DNA of 64,000 nt from Natronosporangium hydrolyticum (GCF_016925615.1 NZ_CP070499.1:4402001-4466000), one strand, 5' to 3'; shown: positions 1 through 8,179, counted from the stretch's first letter. Numbers and translations are program-made. Notes: generated by a model from the letters alone, not told the origin.

Positions 1-82
1 CCCACACCAGCCGCCGGCAGCATCACCGGGCGGCCACCGCACGCTGCGCCTCAAGCGCACTGCGACCCACCCCCTCGGGCGA

Positions 83-397
83 TCACGTCGATGCGGCCGC
101 CAGCGCGGCCTCGTTGATACGCCAGCTTTCGTACCGACCCTGCTCGTCGGGCAAGACCTCTAGCAAACCCGCCCGCTTCAGCCGCCCAGCGGCCTGCTCG
201 ATCACGTCTCGCGGCAGCGATGTCTTCTCCTCCAAACCAAACGGCGTGACATAAGAAGTCCCCGATGGCGGGTGCCCTAACTCGTCCCGCAGCCGCGCCC
301 CTGACGTAGCGGCGGCGATCGCACCGAACACCAGCAACGCTTCCGGCTGCGCCAACGCGGCGATCATCACACGGGCGTCCTCGATGGCCATGCCCAC
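83..397 (-). CDS. winged-helix DNA-binding protein, small
   Basis: A 104-residue protein that reads as a single winged-helix domain. An N-terminal helix pair (about residues 5-40, with ALLVFGAIAAATSG) is followed by a recognition-type segment with SLPRDVIEQAAGRLKRAGLLEVL (about 60-80) and a short wing. The layout resembles the DNA-binding part of ArsR/DUF2087-type regulators without a ligand domain. It would act in the cytoplasm as a repressor or a helper of one; no target is visible. It lies alone at the window edge in the accessory island, and the 82 bases to its left show no supported gene. The start could be Met1 or Met3. The family call is inference from the helix pattern. Confidence 0.6.
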   Translation of the reverse strand: MGMAIEDARVMIAALAQPEALLVFGAIAAATSGARLRDELGHPPSGTSYVTPFGLEEKTSLPRDVIEQAAGRLKRAGLLEVLPDEQGRYESWRINEAALAAAST

Positions 398-467
398 ACA
401 GTAACCGTCACCACCGGGTCAGCAAGATCCACCACACGACGCCGGCTTCGACAGGGCGGCTGAATGT

Positions 468-917
468 TTACCTAATATCCTGTGTGAACGGCGGCTTATG
501 CCGAAAAGGGCGGAGGGCCGACCGGATAAGGAGCACGACGCCGACCAACGCTAATGGTAAGGGGAGTTGCGTCCGCCACCCTTCACTAGCGAATCCTTCA
601 GCCAGTGCCACTTTGTCGGGGTCAGCGGGCTCTATGTAGGCAGTAACACGATCGCCTAAATCATACACGCTAACATCGCCAAACAATTTCCTGAGAGTCA
701 CCTCTCGCGCGACGCCGGAGTAAGTGTAACTGATCGTCACACTTTTAAAGCCTCTTTTACTGTTCACCTCGACAACTTCTGCAGCAAGGGCAACACCCAT
801 GGTTTGCCTGTCCCCTACCCTATTCACCATCACAAGGTGGGTCGCAACTCCCGCGCCGATCAAAGCCGCGCCCACCAAAAGGGGCAAGGCAACATGCTTC
901 CAAAACCATCCGACCAT
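468..917 (-). CDS. DUF3592-like membrane protein
   Basis: A 149-residue protein with one transmembrane helix near the N-terminus (about residues 10-30) and another near the C-terminus (about 118-135). Between them is a roughly 85-residue extracytoplasmic beta-rich segment, including the pattern VEVNSKRGFKSVTISYTYSG and a stretch with DRVTAYIEPADPDKVAL. This two-helix, one-domain layout is that of DUF3592-type proteins, whose function is unknown. The coding DNA is noticeably less GC-rich than the chromosomal genes to the right, as expected for acquired DNA. No partner gene is evident. Confidence 0.65.
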   Translation of the reverse strand: MVGWFWKHVALPLLVGAALIGAGVATHLVMVNRVGDRQTMGVALAAEVVEVNSKRGFKSVTISYTYSGVAREVTLRKLFGDVSVYDLGDRVTAYIEPADPDKVALAEGFASEGWRTQLPLPLALVGVVLLIRSALRPFRHKPPFTQDIR

Positions 918-981
918 GGGACACCTAGCTACGTTGATATTGGTGAAACTGTTTCATAGAATTTCGGACAATCTACCAGCC

Positions 982-1390
982 CTACCAAAAGAGCGGTAGT
1001 TGCCGATATCTAGTGCGGGCCTCGCGCCGCTGGCATCTCTCAGCTGACCGGTCGAAGAGTGCGGGCACCACGACCGTGAGCCAGACAACTGGTAGCGGCA
1101 GCCTACGACGGCCGATCTGCCGCAGCACCGATCCGACCGCCGGGCGGTCGGCGCCGGTCGCTTTCAAGATTGCGACCAGGTCGGCGTCGAACGCCGTCGC
1201 CCGGTCGGTCGAGCGAGGCCGGGCGACGGGACGCTCCGCAGCGTCGAGTACAGCGTCGAGTTGCGAGTCGCGGCCGCGCCAGGGCCGCCACGGCTGGACG
1301 TTGAGCAGCAGCCGTGCCGCGTCATCGGCGTCGATGCGCGCAGCGGCGGTCTCCCACAGGTCGTCCCACCACCCGACGGGTAAAGGATAA
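982..1390 (-). pseudogene. N-terminally truncated hypothetical gene fragment
   Basis: One minus-strand frame stays open for about 135 codons and has the codon bias of real coding DNA. It reads through WWDDLWETAAARIDADDAAR near 1360 to ALFDRSAERC near 1030 and stops at 982. No ATG or GTG start was found at its upstream end, where it runs into the end of the neighbouring gene in another frame. It therefore looks like the 3' part of a larger gene whose 5' part is gone. I do not recognise the family. A TTG at 1167 could give a 61-residue product, but the coding character continues well upstream of it. Confidence 0.4.
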
Positions 1391-1394
1391 GAGC

Positions 1395-1808
1395 CTACTC
1401 TCGGTAGAGCCGCTTAAGCTTAAGACCACCGGGTTTGCCGCGATCGTGTGGCGCCACCATAAGAGATGGCTTATTGAAGAAAATAATCAGTGGCGCAAGA
1501 ACAATTGTGACAAAGCAACCGGCGAAGAAAAGGATGAACAACGACCAGAGGAGCACCTCGGTGCCGCCGGAAGCAGTTTCGGGCGAACCGGATATGGCGA
1601 AACCCAACGTCGATACGGCGATGAGCGTGCACGTGACGGCAACAACCAATGGGGTCCGCATAAAGGACTCGCTGAGCCAGCGGCTTTGGAAGACTAGCCG
1701 AAATGTCTCGCGCTGTTGGAAGAACTTGTCAGACTGCCGCCAATACTGCCGAACCATGTACCACCCAGTCGCCGCCGCAACTGTAAAGAATATCGCCACC
1801 AGCCACAT
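1395..1808 (-). CDS. hypothetical two-helix membrane protein
   Basis: A 137-residue protein with a hydrophobic N-terminal helix (about residues 2-20) and two hydrophobic stretches in the middle (about 48-70 and 82-110). It ends in a charged cytoplasmic tail containing PHDRGKPGGLKLKRLYRE. The same tail, with a few substitutions, recurs in a broken copy at 2308-2497, so this is one of a duplicated pair. The start overlaps the stop of the upstream 64-residue gene (TGATG), indicating co-transcription. The function is unknown. The GC content is lower than in the chromosomal part of the window. Confidence 0.6.
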   Translation of the reverse strand: MWLVAIFFTVAAATGWYMVRQYWRQSDKFFQQRETFRLVFQSRWLSESFMRTPLVVAVTCTLIAVSTLGFAISGSPETASGGTEVLLWSLFILFFAGCFVTIVLAPLIIFFNKPSLMVAPHDRGKPGGLKLKRLYRE

Positions 1809-2002
1809 CAGCAGACACCCTCTCCGACTGTACTCAGCTTACCAACCCGCCGACCCAACCCCCAGCGTGTTAACTCCGCACCCCAGCCATCTATGAGCCC
1901 TCCGGCCACGGCCAACCCAGCTACCAAGAGCAGCACGCCCTGGCGCAGCTGGACCACACCTGAGCGACGCTGCGAGTACGCTACCAATTGCCGGCCCTCC
2001 AT
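1808..2002 (-). CDS. small single-helix membrane protein
   Basis: A 64-residue product with one predicted transmembrane helix (about residues 20-38, GVLLLVAGLAVAGGLIDG) and a positively charged C-terminus. Its stop overlaps the start of the next gene, so the two probably form an operon. A remnant reading frame ends 10 bases upstream of its ATG. The family is not recognised. The coding call rests on the tight spacing and the plausible helix rather than on homology. Confidence 0.45.
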   Translation of the reverse strand: MEGRQLVAYSQRRSGVVQLRQGVLLLVAGLAVAGGLIDGWGAELTRWGLGRRVGKLSTVGEGVC

Positions 2003-2011
2003 ATCCCCCGG

Positions 2012-2205
2012 CTACGCTACCGATGGTCCGCCTCCGCTGATAGCCGCAGCCGTGCCGCGAGCAGCCACTCTAAATTCATCAATGTAGTCGAGCGTGAAGT
2101 CAGCGGCCGGCAGGAACCGCTTCCCAGTCTTTAGCCTCGGTGTTTCGTGGTGATCATCAAGTGTGGCCGTTCGGCGGTGTGTATACCTCCACCGGCAAGA
2201 CCGCT
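2012..2205 (-). pseudogene. possible 3' fragment of a hypothetical gene
   Basis: A minus-strand frame is open from an in-frame stop near 2205 to a stop at 2012-2014, just before the ATG of the next gene. It contains the protein-like stretch KRFLPAADFTLDYIDEFRVA. No start codon was found at its upstream end, so at most it is the tail of a gene whose beginning has been lost. The close spacing to the following gene supports a former operon. The function is unknown and the call is weak. Confidence 0.28.
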
Positions 2206-2307
2206 AGTAGATGACACATGTAAGCCGTAGCGCCGGCCCAACGAACAGGAGAAACCCAAGGCAACCCACACCAACGGCAGGACCGCCGACACACCGTATA
2301 CCCGAAC

Positions 2308-2497
2308 CTATTCGCGGTAGATCCGCTTGAGTTCGAGTCCACCCGGTTTGCCGCGATCATGGGGCGCCACCAGGAAGGATGGCTTATTATACAACATGAT
2401 CAGCGGAACGAAAACCAACAAAATCAGCACACCCACGAAGAATGCGATAAACGCCGGCCAGAGCAACGGAGCTATGATGCCAGCCCCGGACCCAGAG
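2308..2497 (-). pseudogene. truncated paralogue of the 137-aa membrane protein
   Basis: Minus-strand translation from the edge of the IS4-family element at 2498 down to the stop at 2308 gives about 62 residues. They match the C-terminal half of the protein at 1395-1808: a hydrophobic segment, then a tail with NKPSFLVAPHDRGKPGGLEL in place of NKPSLMVAPHDRGKPGGLKL. The upstream half is missing exactly where the inverted repeat of the insertion sequence begins. This is direct evidence that the element inserted into, or deleted part of, a duplicated gene. Confidence 0.7.
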
Positions 2498-4044
2498 GCA
2501 ATGCCGTTAAGGTAGGGGCGTTTTTCGAGGTCAGCGCGGTGGGGTGAGCGTTGCGCCGGCGGGTGGGTTACCGTTCCCGGTCATGGCGGTGCCGCAGGGG
2601 CAGGAAGATGAGCAGGTTTCGGGTGACCGGCTGACCGACCACATCGGGCTGGGTGTGCTGTCGGCGAGGTTCGGCCGGGACCTGATCGAGGAAGTCATCA
2701 ACGACACCGGTGTACGGGAGAAACGCCGCCGGCTGCTTCCTGCTCATGTGATGATCCGCTACGCGATCGCCTTGGGCCTGTACTCAAACGAGTCCTATGA
2801 GGAAGTGATGCGGCGGCTGGTGGGGAACCTTCGTAAGCTCGGTTCGTGGGTCGATGACTGGCAGGTGCCCACCGCCTCGGCGATCTGCCAGGCCCGTAAA
2901 CGGCTGGGTGCGGCACCGGTCAAGGAACTGTTCGACCGGGCAGCGGTGCCGATCGCCACCACTGGTACGAAGGGGGCGTGGCTGGCAAGGCGCCGGCTGA
3001 TGGCTATCGACGGCACCAGCTTCGACGTGCCCGACAGCGACGCCAACGTGGAACATTTCGGGCGGATCGGGTCGGGTCCGAAGGCTTCGGCGTTCCCGAA
3101 ACTGCAGGTGATGGCCCTGGCCGAGTGCGGCACCCGGGCGATCGTGGCCGCGGTGCCCGGCGCGGCCCGCGCCGGGGAACGAACCCTGGCCGCCGAACTG
3201 GTCGACAAGATCGAGCCGGACATGCTGGTCACCGCCGATGCCGGCTTGTACTCCTGGGAGTTGTTCAACAGCTTCGCCGATACGGGTGCTGACCTGCTCT
3301 GGCGCATCGGCGCGTCGGTGTCGATCGGGCACCTGCGGTGGCTGGCCGACGGCTCCTACCTGGCCCTGATCTACCGGCCCGGGCTGGACGCCGACCGGCG
3401 TGCCCGGCTGGCCGCGGCGGCCAAAACCGGCGCCGAGGTGCCTGCCGAACTGGCCCGCCTGGTGCGGGTGGTCGAGTACACCGTGCCCGACCGTAACCCC
3501 GGCGGTGAGCTGATCGCCGTGGTCACCACCATGCTGGATCCGCGGCAGGTCGACGCTGGCGAGCTGGCCGGCGCCTACCACCAGCGCTGGGAAGAGGAAT
3601 CGGCTATCGACGAGGTCAAGACCGACCTGCGGGGCCGTGGCCAAGTGTTGCGGTCGAAGACCCCCGAGTTGGTCGAGCAGGAGCTGTGGGGCCTGCTGCT
3701 GGCACACTACGGCATCCGCGCCCTACTGGTCGACGCCGCCGACGAGGCTGGCTACGACCCCGACCGGACATCGTTCATACGTGGCCTTCGTGTGGTCCGC
3801 CGCCAGGTCACCGACCAGGCGGCTATTTCCCCCTGAACACCTCACCGAAGCGATCGCCGAGTCCACACAGGAAATCCTGCGGCATCTCAACCCACGACGG
3901 CGTCAACGTACCTGCCCCCGCGCGGTGAAACGCGCCCGCCACAACTCCTACCGCGTCAAGCGACCCACCGACAAGATCATCCGACATGCCGGACCACCCA
4001 CACCCATCCTGGCCTGCCCAGACGCCCTACCTTAACGGCATTGC
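2498..4044 (+). mobile_element. IS4-family insertion sequence with 20-bp inverted repeats
   Basis: The element is bounded by the perfect 20-bp terminal inverted repeat GCAATGCCGTTAAGGTAGGG, which occupies 2498-2517 and, inverted, 4025-4044. It is about 1,547 bp long and holds one transposase gene, which is frameshifted near its end. No direct target duplication could be recognised at the flanks. The left end abuts a truncated gene copy. The right end abuts a 31-bp sequence that recurs inverted at 4850-4880. Element family and borders are well supported. Confidence 0.85.
2544..4035 (+). pseudogene. IS4-family transposase, frameshifted near the C-terminus
   Basis: A DDE transposase of the IS4 family. 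The first catalytic aspartate lies in RRLMAIDGTSFDVPD (about residue 153), the second in MLVTADAGLYSWELF (about 234). The Y-x2-R-x3-E-x6-K signature is seen as YHQRWEEESAIDEVKTDLRG (about 347-366). The first frame stops at 3836. A second frame, reached by skipping one base near 3828-3831, continues through PPEHLTEAIAESTQEILRHL and a basic tail to 4035, inside the right terminal repeat. A basic tail of this kind is usual for the family, so the break is either an inactivating frameshift or a programmed +1 shift. All catalytic residues precede it. Confidence 0.8.
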
Positions 4045-4074
4045 ATCCGGACCGCCGCTACTGCACGGCCAAGG
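4044..4074 (+). repeat. left arm of a 31-bp perfect inverted repeat
   Basis: The 31 bases at 4044-4074, beginning CATCCGGACCGCCGCTACTG, are the exact reverse complement of 4850-4880. The arms enclose about 775 bp containing the broken IS5-like transposase gene. The enclosed unit of about 837 bp is close to the usual size of IS5-family elements, so the arms may be terminal repeats of that element. They could also be duplicated ends of a neighbouring element. Confidence 0.7.
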
Positions 4075-4111
4075 CTAGGGTTGACCCCCCGGCCCCCATT
4101 TGCTCCCCTGT

Positions 4112-4566
4112 TCAAGGGGCCCGGTTGCTGGGATCGATCCGTACCGCGGCTGTCGTGACCGCGACGCCCAGCTGGCAAGCCGCGACGATGTCGGCCAGCT
4201 GTGCGTTGTCAGGGCTTCGCTGAAGCCAGGCTCGGACACGATCGAGGGCCTCGACGACCTGGTGCGAAGCGGCGAACCCGCTGATGACCTGGTTGGCGAC
4301 CCGGCGTAGCGCCTGGTGGAGGTCTGGGCGCCGTCGGCCAGCACGTTGGTGGCTTCGTCGCGGTAGCGGTAGGCGGTGGCGCGGGAGATGCCGAATCCGG
4401 CGGCCAGCAGGGTGAGGTCCTCGCGTTTGCGGTACCAGACCAGTACCAGAAGGGCCTGTTTGAAGCAGGTCAGCGCTCGGGTGCGTCGTCGGGTGCCGCG
4501 GGTGCGTCGTTCGGCGGTCAGGAGTCGGGCCAGGTGGTGGACGAGTTCACGGGGTACGTCGAGCAT
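4112..4566 (-). pseudogene. degenerate IS5-like transposase
   Basis: The N-terminal part (from 4566) is an HTH_Tnp_4-type helix-turn-helix domain with RRTRALTCFKQALLVLVWYR and FGISRATAYRYRDEATNVLA, as in IS5-family transposases. Near 4312 one base appears to be missing. In the corrected frame the protein continues with DLHQALRRVANQ and then about 58 helical residues (ASHQVVEALDRVRAWLQRSP) to a stop at 4112. No DDE catalytic domain follows, so the middle of the gene has been lost or replaced. The remnant lies between the 31-bp inverted repeat arms. Confidence 0.6.
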
Positions 4567-4849
4567 TGGCAGGATAGGCGATCACGTGGGATCCTTCGCG
4601 GTAGGTGATCTTGTGGTGAGAACTTCCTACCTGAAGGGCTCCACGCCTGCGTGCGGGGGTCCGAACTGGATCAGGCGTGAGCCAAGATGAGCTGCCCGAC
4701 GATTCTTGCTGAGATCACCTCACTGCTCAGCCGGTTCTGACGCCGAGATGCATCTTTCTCAGATAGCCGCTCTTTCCAATCAAATTGGATATCGGGCCAA
4801 TCGACTACGCTCGCAGCACCTGCTCCGCTTGAGGGTCATAGATCGTTAA
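4567..4849. other. non-coding stretch between IS remnants
   Basis: There is no supported gene here. The part after about 4690 is more AT-rich than its surroundings and contains short frames only. It probably combines the outer end of the IS5-like remnant with unrelated spacer. The 89 bases from 4881 to 4969 carry the presumed promoter and leader of the IS1380 transposase; no matching terminal repeat for that element could be identified on this side. Confidence 0.4.
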
Positions 4850-4880
4850 CCTTGGCCGTGCAGTAGCGGCGGTCCGGATG
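4850..4880 (-). repeat. right arm of the 31-bp perfect inverted repeat
   Basis: Exact reverse complement of 4044-4074. It lies 89 bp upstream of the IS1380-family transposase start. Identity over all 31 bases shows that the duplication is recent or that the sequence is under constraint, as transposon ends are. Confidence 0.7.
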
Positions 4881-4969
4881 GTGGATCAAGAAAGAGGAAG
4901 TGCCTTCTGATCTGGGATGATCTGACTTGCTGAAGGTCGATCTGTCCCGTCACGGAAGGCACTTGCCAG

Positions 4970-6376
4970 GTGAAGGCTACCGGAACCCGCCCGAAGATCA
5001 TCGCCACCACGGACGGGAAGGGCGTGGTCGGACATGCCGGTGCTCGGCTGCTGGCCGACCTGGCGGAGGTGACAGGGCTGTGTGGCCAGTTCAGCCACGC
5101 GTTGGCGGGGCTGCGCCAGCGCGATAGTGGCCATGATCCCGGCCGGGTGGCCGTCGATGTGGCGGTGATGATCGCCGACGGCGGTGAGGCGATCGCCGAT
5201 CTGGCGGTGTTGCGTGGCCAGCCGGAGCTGTTCGGGTCGGTGGCCTCGGATGCGACCGCGTGGCGGGTGCTTTCCGGCGCCGCCGGCAGTGGGCTGGGCG
5301 GGCTGCGGGCGGCGCGCGCGGCCGCGCGGGAGGTGGCGTGGGCGCAACGATACGAGACCCGGGGCGGATTGCCGAGTTCGATGGCAGGCGACCGGCCGGT
5401 GGCCGGTTTGGTCCTCGACATCGACGCGTCGATTGTGGTGGCCCACTCGGAGAAGGAACAGGCCGGCAAGACCTGGAAGAGAACCTTCGGGTTCCATCCT
5501 CTGTTCTGCTTCCTTGATAACACCACCGAAGCGCTGTCCGGGCTGCTGCGCACCGGCAGCGCCGGATCGAACACCACCGCCGACCACATCACCGTGCTGG
5601 ACCAGGCCCTGGCCCAAATCCCCGACCCGCACCGGTACGGCACGCCGATCCTGATCCGCGCCGATACCGCCGGTGGCACCTACGGGTTCCTGGCGCATGT
5701 CCGCAGCCTGCGCCAGCAGGGGATGGACACGTGCTTCTCAGTCGGGGTGCCGATCACCGAACCGATCCGGGCCGCGATCAGCACCGCCGGAAAGGACATG
5801 TGGCAACCAGCGCTGGACGCCGACGGCGGGGTCCGCGACGGCGCGCAGATCGCCGAGATCACGCATCTGGTCGATCCACAGCTGCTGGCCAACTACCCGC
5901 CCGGAACCAGGATGCTGGTACGGCGGGAACGGCCCCACCCCGGAGCACAGCTGGACCTGTTCGACACCATCAACGAGATGCGCCACCAGGTGTTCGCCAC
6001 CGACACCGCCACCGGTTCGCTGCAGTACCTGGAGGTGCGCCACCGCGCCCATGCCCGCGTCGAGGACCGGATCCGCTGCGGGAAGAACACCGGCTTTGGC
6101 CGGTTCCCCTCCCGCCAGTTCGCTATCAACACCGTCTGGCTGGAACTCGCCCTGACCGGCATCGACCTGCTCGCCTGGCTCCAACTACTGCTCCTGGACG
6201 GCGAACTCGCCAAGGCTGAGCCGAAGAAGCTGCGCTACCGACTGCTGCACACCGCGGCCCGGATCACCCGCGGCGCCAGGCAGGTCCGGCTACGCATCGC
6301 CGCCTCCTGGCCGTGGGCAGCCGAGCTGGCCGCCGCGTTCACCCGGCTGGCCGCACTTCCCAGACCGGTCACCTGA
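4970..6376 (+). CDS. IS1380-family transposase
   Basis: An apparently intact 468-residue DDE transposase of the IS1380 type. Recognisable blocks are VIADGGEAIADLAVLRGQPE (about 65-85), the first catalytic region AGLVLDIDASIVVAHSEKEQ (about 145-163), ILIRADTAGGTYGFLAHVRS (about 225-245) and the C-terminal RHRAHARVEDRIRCGKNTGF (about 357-378) with the glutamate region. The length is normal for the family. It would catalyse cut-and-paste movement of its own element. The right end of the element probably falls near 6513-6529, where it abuts the end of the immunity-like gene. The left end could not be defined. Confidence 0.85.
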   Translation: MKATGTRPKIIATTDGKGVVGHAGARLLADLAEVTGLCGQFSHALAGLRQRDSGHDPGRVAVDVAVMIADGGEAIADLAVLRGQPELFGSVASDATAWRVLSGAAGSGLGGLRAARAAAREVAWAQRYETRGGLPSSMAGDRPVAGLVLDIDASIVVAHSEKEQAGKTWKRTFGFHPLFCFLDNTTEALSGLLRTGSAGSNTTADHITVLDQALAQIPDPHRYGTPILIRADTAGGTYGFLAHVRSLRQQGMDTCFSVGVPITEPIRAAISTAGKDMWQPALDADGGVRDGAQIAEITHLVDPQLLANYPPGTRMLVRRERPHPGAQLDLFDTINEMRHQVFATDTATGSLQYLEVRHRAHARVEDRIRCGKNTGFGRFPSRQFAINTVWLELALTGIDLLAWLQLLLLDGELAKAEPKKLRYRLLHTAARITRGARQVRLRIAASWPWAAELAAAFTRLAALPRPVT

Positions 6377-6512
6377 ACCCCTGGCCGCTGCTATCCACCC
6401 TCGACCCACTGACAGGGACGCGACCGGCGCCGGCCGGTCCCCTCGTGCTGCCCACCAGCGAAAGACAGCGACACCCATCAACAAACCCGCTCGGACAACC
6501 AAGATCACAACG

Positions 6513-6824
6513 CTAGTGAAAGACCGAGGCTAACCCATAATCACGAGCGAGCTTAACGATCTCCGATAGCTCTCCAATCAAACTTACCGGAACGGTAATA
6601 AGGACGTATCTGTCAAGATTGAGATGCTCACCCGTGTCAAGGTCATATTCCAATGGCTCAATAAAATCATTGAAGCTAACCCACCGACCGAGCAGCTCCG
6701 ATCTGAACCGGAGCACGTTCTCGCTGGCTGCGAGACGGCTGTCGTCAGCATCGCACGCATCGTTGTAGATTTCCTCCGCCGCACCCGCACCCGAGGCCCA
6801 GAAGCACAGGTCGAAGCTCATCAT
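6513..6824 (-). CDS. putative immunity protein, C-terminus altered by IS
   Basis: A protein of about 103 residues, acidic, starting MMSFDLCFWASGAG. It has the size and charge of immunity proteins and begins about 11 bases after the stop of the toxin remnant, the usual toxin-then-immunity order. It ends a few codons into the presumed right end of the IS1380 element (DYGLASVFH), so its native C-terminus may have been replaced. It contains LGRWVSFNDFIEPLEYDLDT and YVLITVPVSLIGELSEIVKL. The exact family is not recognised; the role is inferred from position. The start could instead be Met2 (6821) or the TTG at 6833. Confidence 0.5.
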   Translation of the reverse strand: MMSFDLCFWASGAGAAEEIYNDACDADDSRLAASENVLRFRSELLGRWVSFNDFIEPLEYDLDTGEHLNLDRYVLITVPVSLIGELSEIVKLARDYGLASVFH

Positions 6825-6834
6825 CCTCACCAAG

Positions 6835-7118
6835 TCAACAGCCCAGCGGACAGCTCTGGCTCATCCGAACAACAGTAGCGCCCCAGCCCAGATGCTGGCT
6901 AATCCAGTTGTCTTCCGTCGCTGGACGATAGTATATCGAGATCGGTTCGCCTTCACCTCAAACAGGTTATAGCCTCCATTGCCGTCTGAAACCGCGTAGT
7001 CGACAACGCGCTTACCATATGGCGTGTGCACCTCGAACTGGCGGTGGATCTGGCTCGTTGGATACTGCCGCGCCAGGACTTCACCGAACCGCGTACCGGC
7101 CGATGCGCCAATTAGGTT
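6835..7118 (-). pseudogene. C-terminal nuclease toxin domain, truncated and frameshifted
   Basis: About 90 residues that resemble a restriction-endonuclease-like toxin tip of polymorphic/Rhs toxins. ASAGTRFGEVLARQYPTSQI precedes PYGKRVVDYAV and YNLFEVKANRSRYTIVQRRK, giving an alpha-beta fold with a conserved D and an E-x-K pair (FEVKAN). After the RRK the current frame stops at 6861. With one base restored it continues as DNWISQHLGWGATVVRMSQS to a stop at 6835, a typical end for this fold. The N-terminal delivery part is missing where the IS5-like element begins near 7119. It is dead as written, and followed directly by an immunity-like gene. Confidence 0.55.
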
Positions 7119-7317
7119 TGAGCCGCTACAGTTCGCGGGTGTCTGGTGCGTTGCCGGCGTTGGCGGGTGTTCCCCGTAATAGTGAGCCGTTTTCAACCTG
7201 TGTGAGCAGGTCAGCGGGGTAGTCGACGAGGGGCAAGGGGGCGGCTGCGAGGTAGGGAGGGGCTCCCGATAGGACAGCAGTCGACCAAACGATGCCCCGC
7301 ACAGGAGCCCCTCTGAC

Positions 7318-7686
7318 ATGCTGTCTTACCCCTCGACGGTCGCGTTGTCCACCCGCACCCTCAACCACCTGGCCGACCTCATTCGCGCCCGCCGCAGCAT
7401 CCTGCGCACCCGGTGGCGACGCCTCGACCCCGGCCAACAAGCGCTGCTGGTCCTGGCACATCTACGCAACGGCGACACCTACACCCGACTGGCCGCGGGC
7501 TTCGCCATCGGCATCACCACCGCCTGGCGCTACATCCAGGAAGCGATCGACCTGCTCGCAGCCAAGGCCGCAGACCAGGCCACCGCGATGAAACGCATCG
7601 GCAGGCTGGCCTACGCGATCCTCGATGGCACCCTGATCCCGATCGACCGGGTAGCCGAAGACCGACCCTACTTCTCGGGCAAGCAC
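7318..7686 (+). pseudogene. IS5-family transposase, 3' half missing
   Basis: An N-terminal HTH_Tnp_4 domain (LAAGFAIGITTAWRYIQEAI, about residues 57-76) leads into the first part of a DDE_Tnp_4 domain, with the first catalytic aspartate in YAILDGTLIPIDRV (about 103). The match ends after PYFSGKH at about 7686. The frame then runs on for about 22 unrelated codons, which are the antisense of a methylase-like gene. The second and third catalytic residues are therefore absent. The bases from about 7119 to 7317 carry its left end and promoter. It would be inactive. Confidence 0.75.
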
Positions 7687-7888
7687 GTTTGGATGGCCGC
7701 CAGGTTGGCGCGGATCCGAGCCAGTTCCCCAGAGGGAGCCAGGTCGACCTGAGAGTCCGGACGGAACCGCGGCGCCGGCGGCGGGACGGATGCCGGTGGG
7801 GCGGGAGACGGCGAGCTGCTCGCAGGTATCGTCTGCCAGCCCTCGGCCAGGGCCTCGAACAGATCCGGCTGCTCAGCTACACCAGGAG
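7687..7888 (-). pseudogene. start of a plasmid-type helicase/N6-DNA methylase gene, truncated
   Basis: The minus-strand frame reads QPDLFEALAEGWQTI, then a proline-rich linker, then SGELARIRANLAAIQT. The phrase ending in RANLAAIQT resembles the opening of the very large helicase/N6-adenine methylase proteins encoded on actinobacterial plasmids and ICEs. The match stops at about 7687, where the IS5-like remnant begins, so more than a thousand codons would be missing. The upstream neighbour is the small gene that commonly precedes such proteins. The start codon is unclear. Confidence 0.5.
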
Positions 7889-8179
7889 CTACGCCGCGGG
7901 ATCTCCCTCGACCTGTTGTGCGTCCTCCGGCTGCGGCAGCAGCTCGCGCATCACCTCGGTCTCCGCCTCGACGCGCGCCATCTGCAGCCGACCGAGCTTG
8001 CCGAGGTAACCCTCGCCGGGCTGATCCGGACCGGCGATCTGGCGGCTCAGCTCGTCGATCTGCTCCGCCATCGCCTCGCCCATCTCGCCGAAGAACGCCA
8101 CCGGGTCCTCGATCTGCCCGTACTGGCGGGGCAGGTTCTTCTGCCAATACCGCTTCGCCTGGCTGCCGTACTGATTCAA
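7889..8179 (-). CDS. small ICE/plasmid-associated protein
   Basis: A 96-residue acidic, helical protein starting MNQYGSQAKRYWQKNLPRQY and containing DPVAFFGEMGEAMAEQIDEL. Proteins with this opening (MNQYG..A..HW....P..Y..I.DP..FF) recur on actinobacterial conjugative elements, just upstream of a large helicase/DNA methylase gene. The same arrangement is seen here, although the methylase gene is broken. The function is unknown. It is evidence that this stretch came from a mobile element. Confidence 0.65.
   Translation of the reverse strand: MNQYGSQAKRYWQKNLPRQYGQIEDPVAFFGEMGEAMAEQIDELSRQIAGPDQPGEGYLGKLGRLQMARVEAETEVMRELLPQPEDAQQVEGDPAA

Noticed and set aside
2139-2150. GGTGTTTCGTGG matches the 12 bases at 14944-14955 next to the tRNA-His 3' end and could be a second attachment site.
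   Set aside because: The match is only 12 bases, barely enters the tRNA itself and is not extended on either side, so chance is a sufficient explanation.
4041-4690. Plus-strand frames opposite the IS5-like remnant.
   Set aside because: The recognisable helix-turn-helix is on the minus strand; the plus frames show no family pattern.
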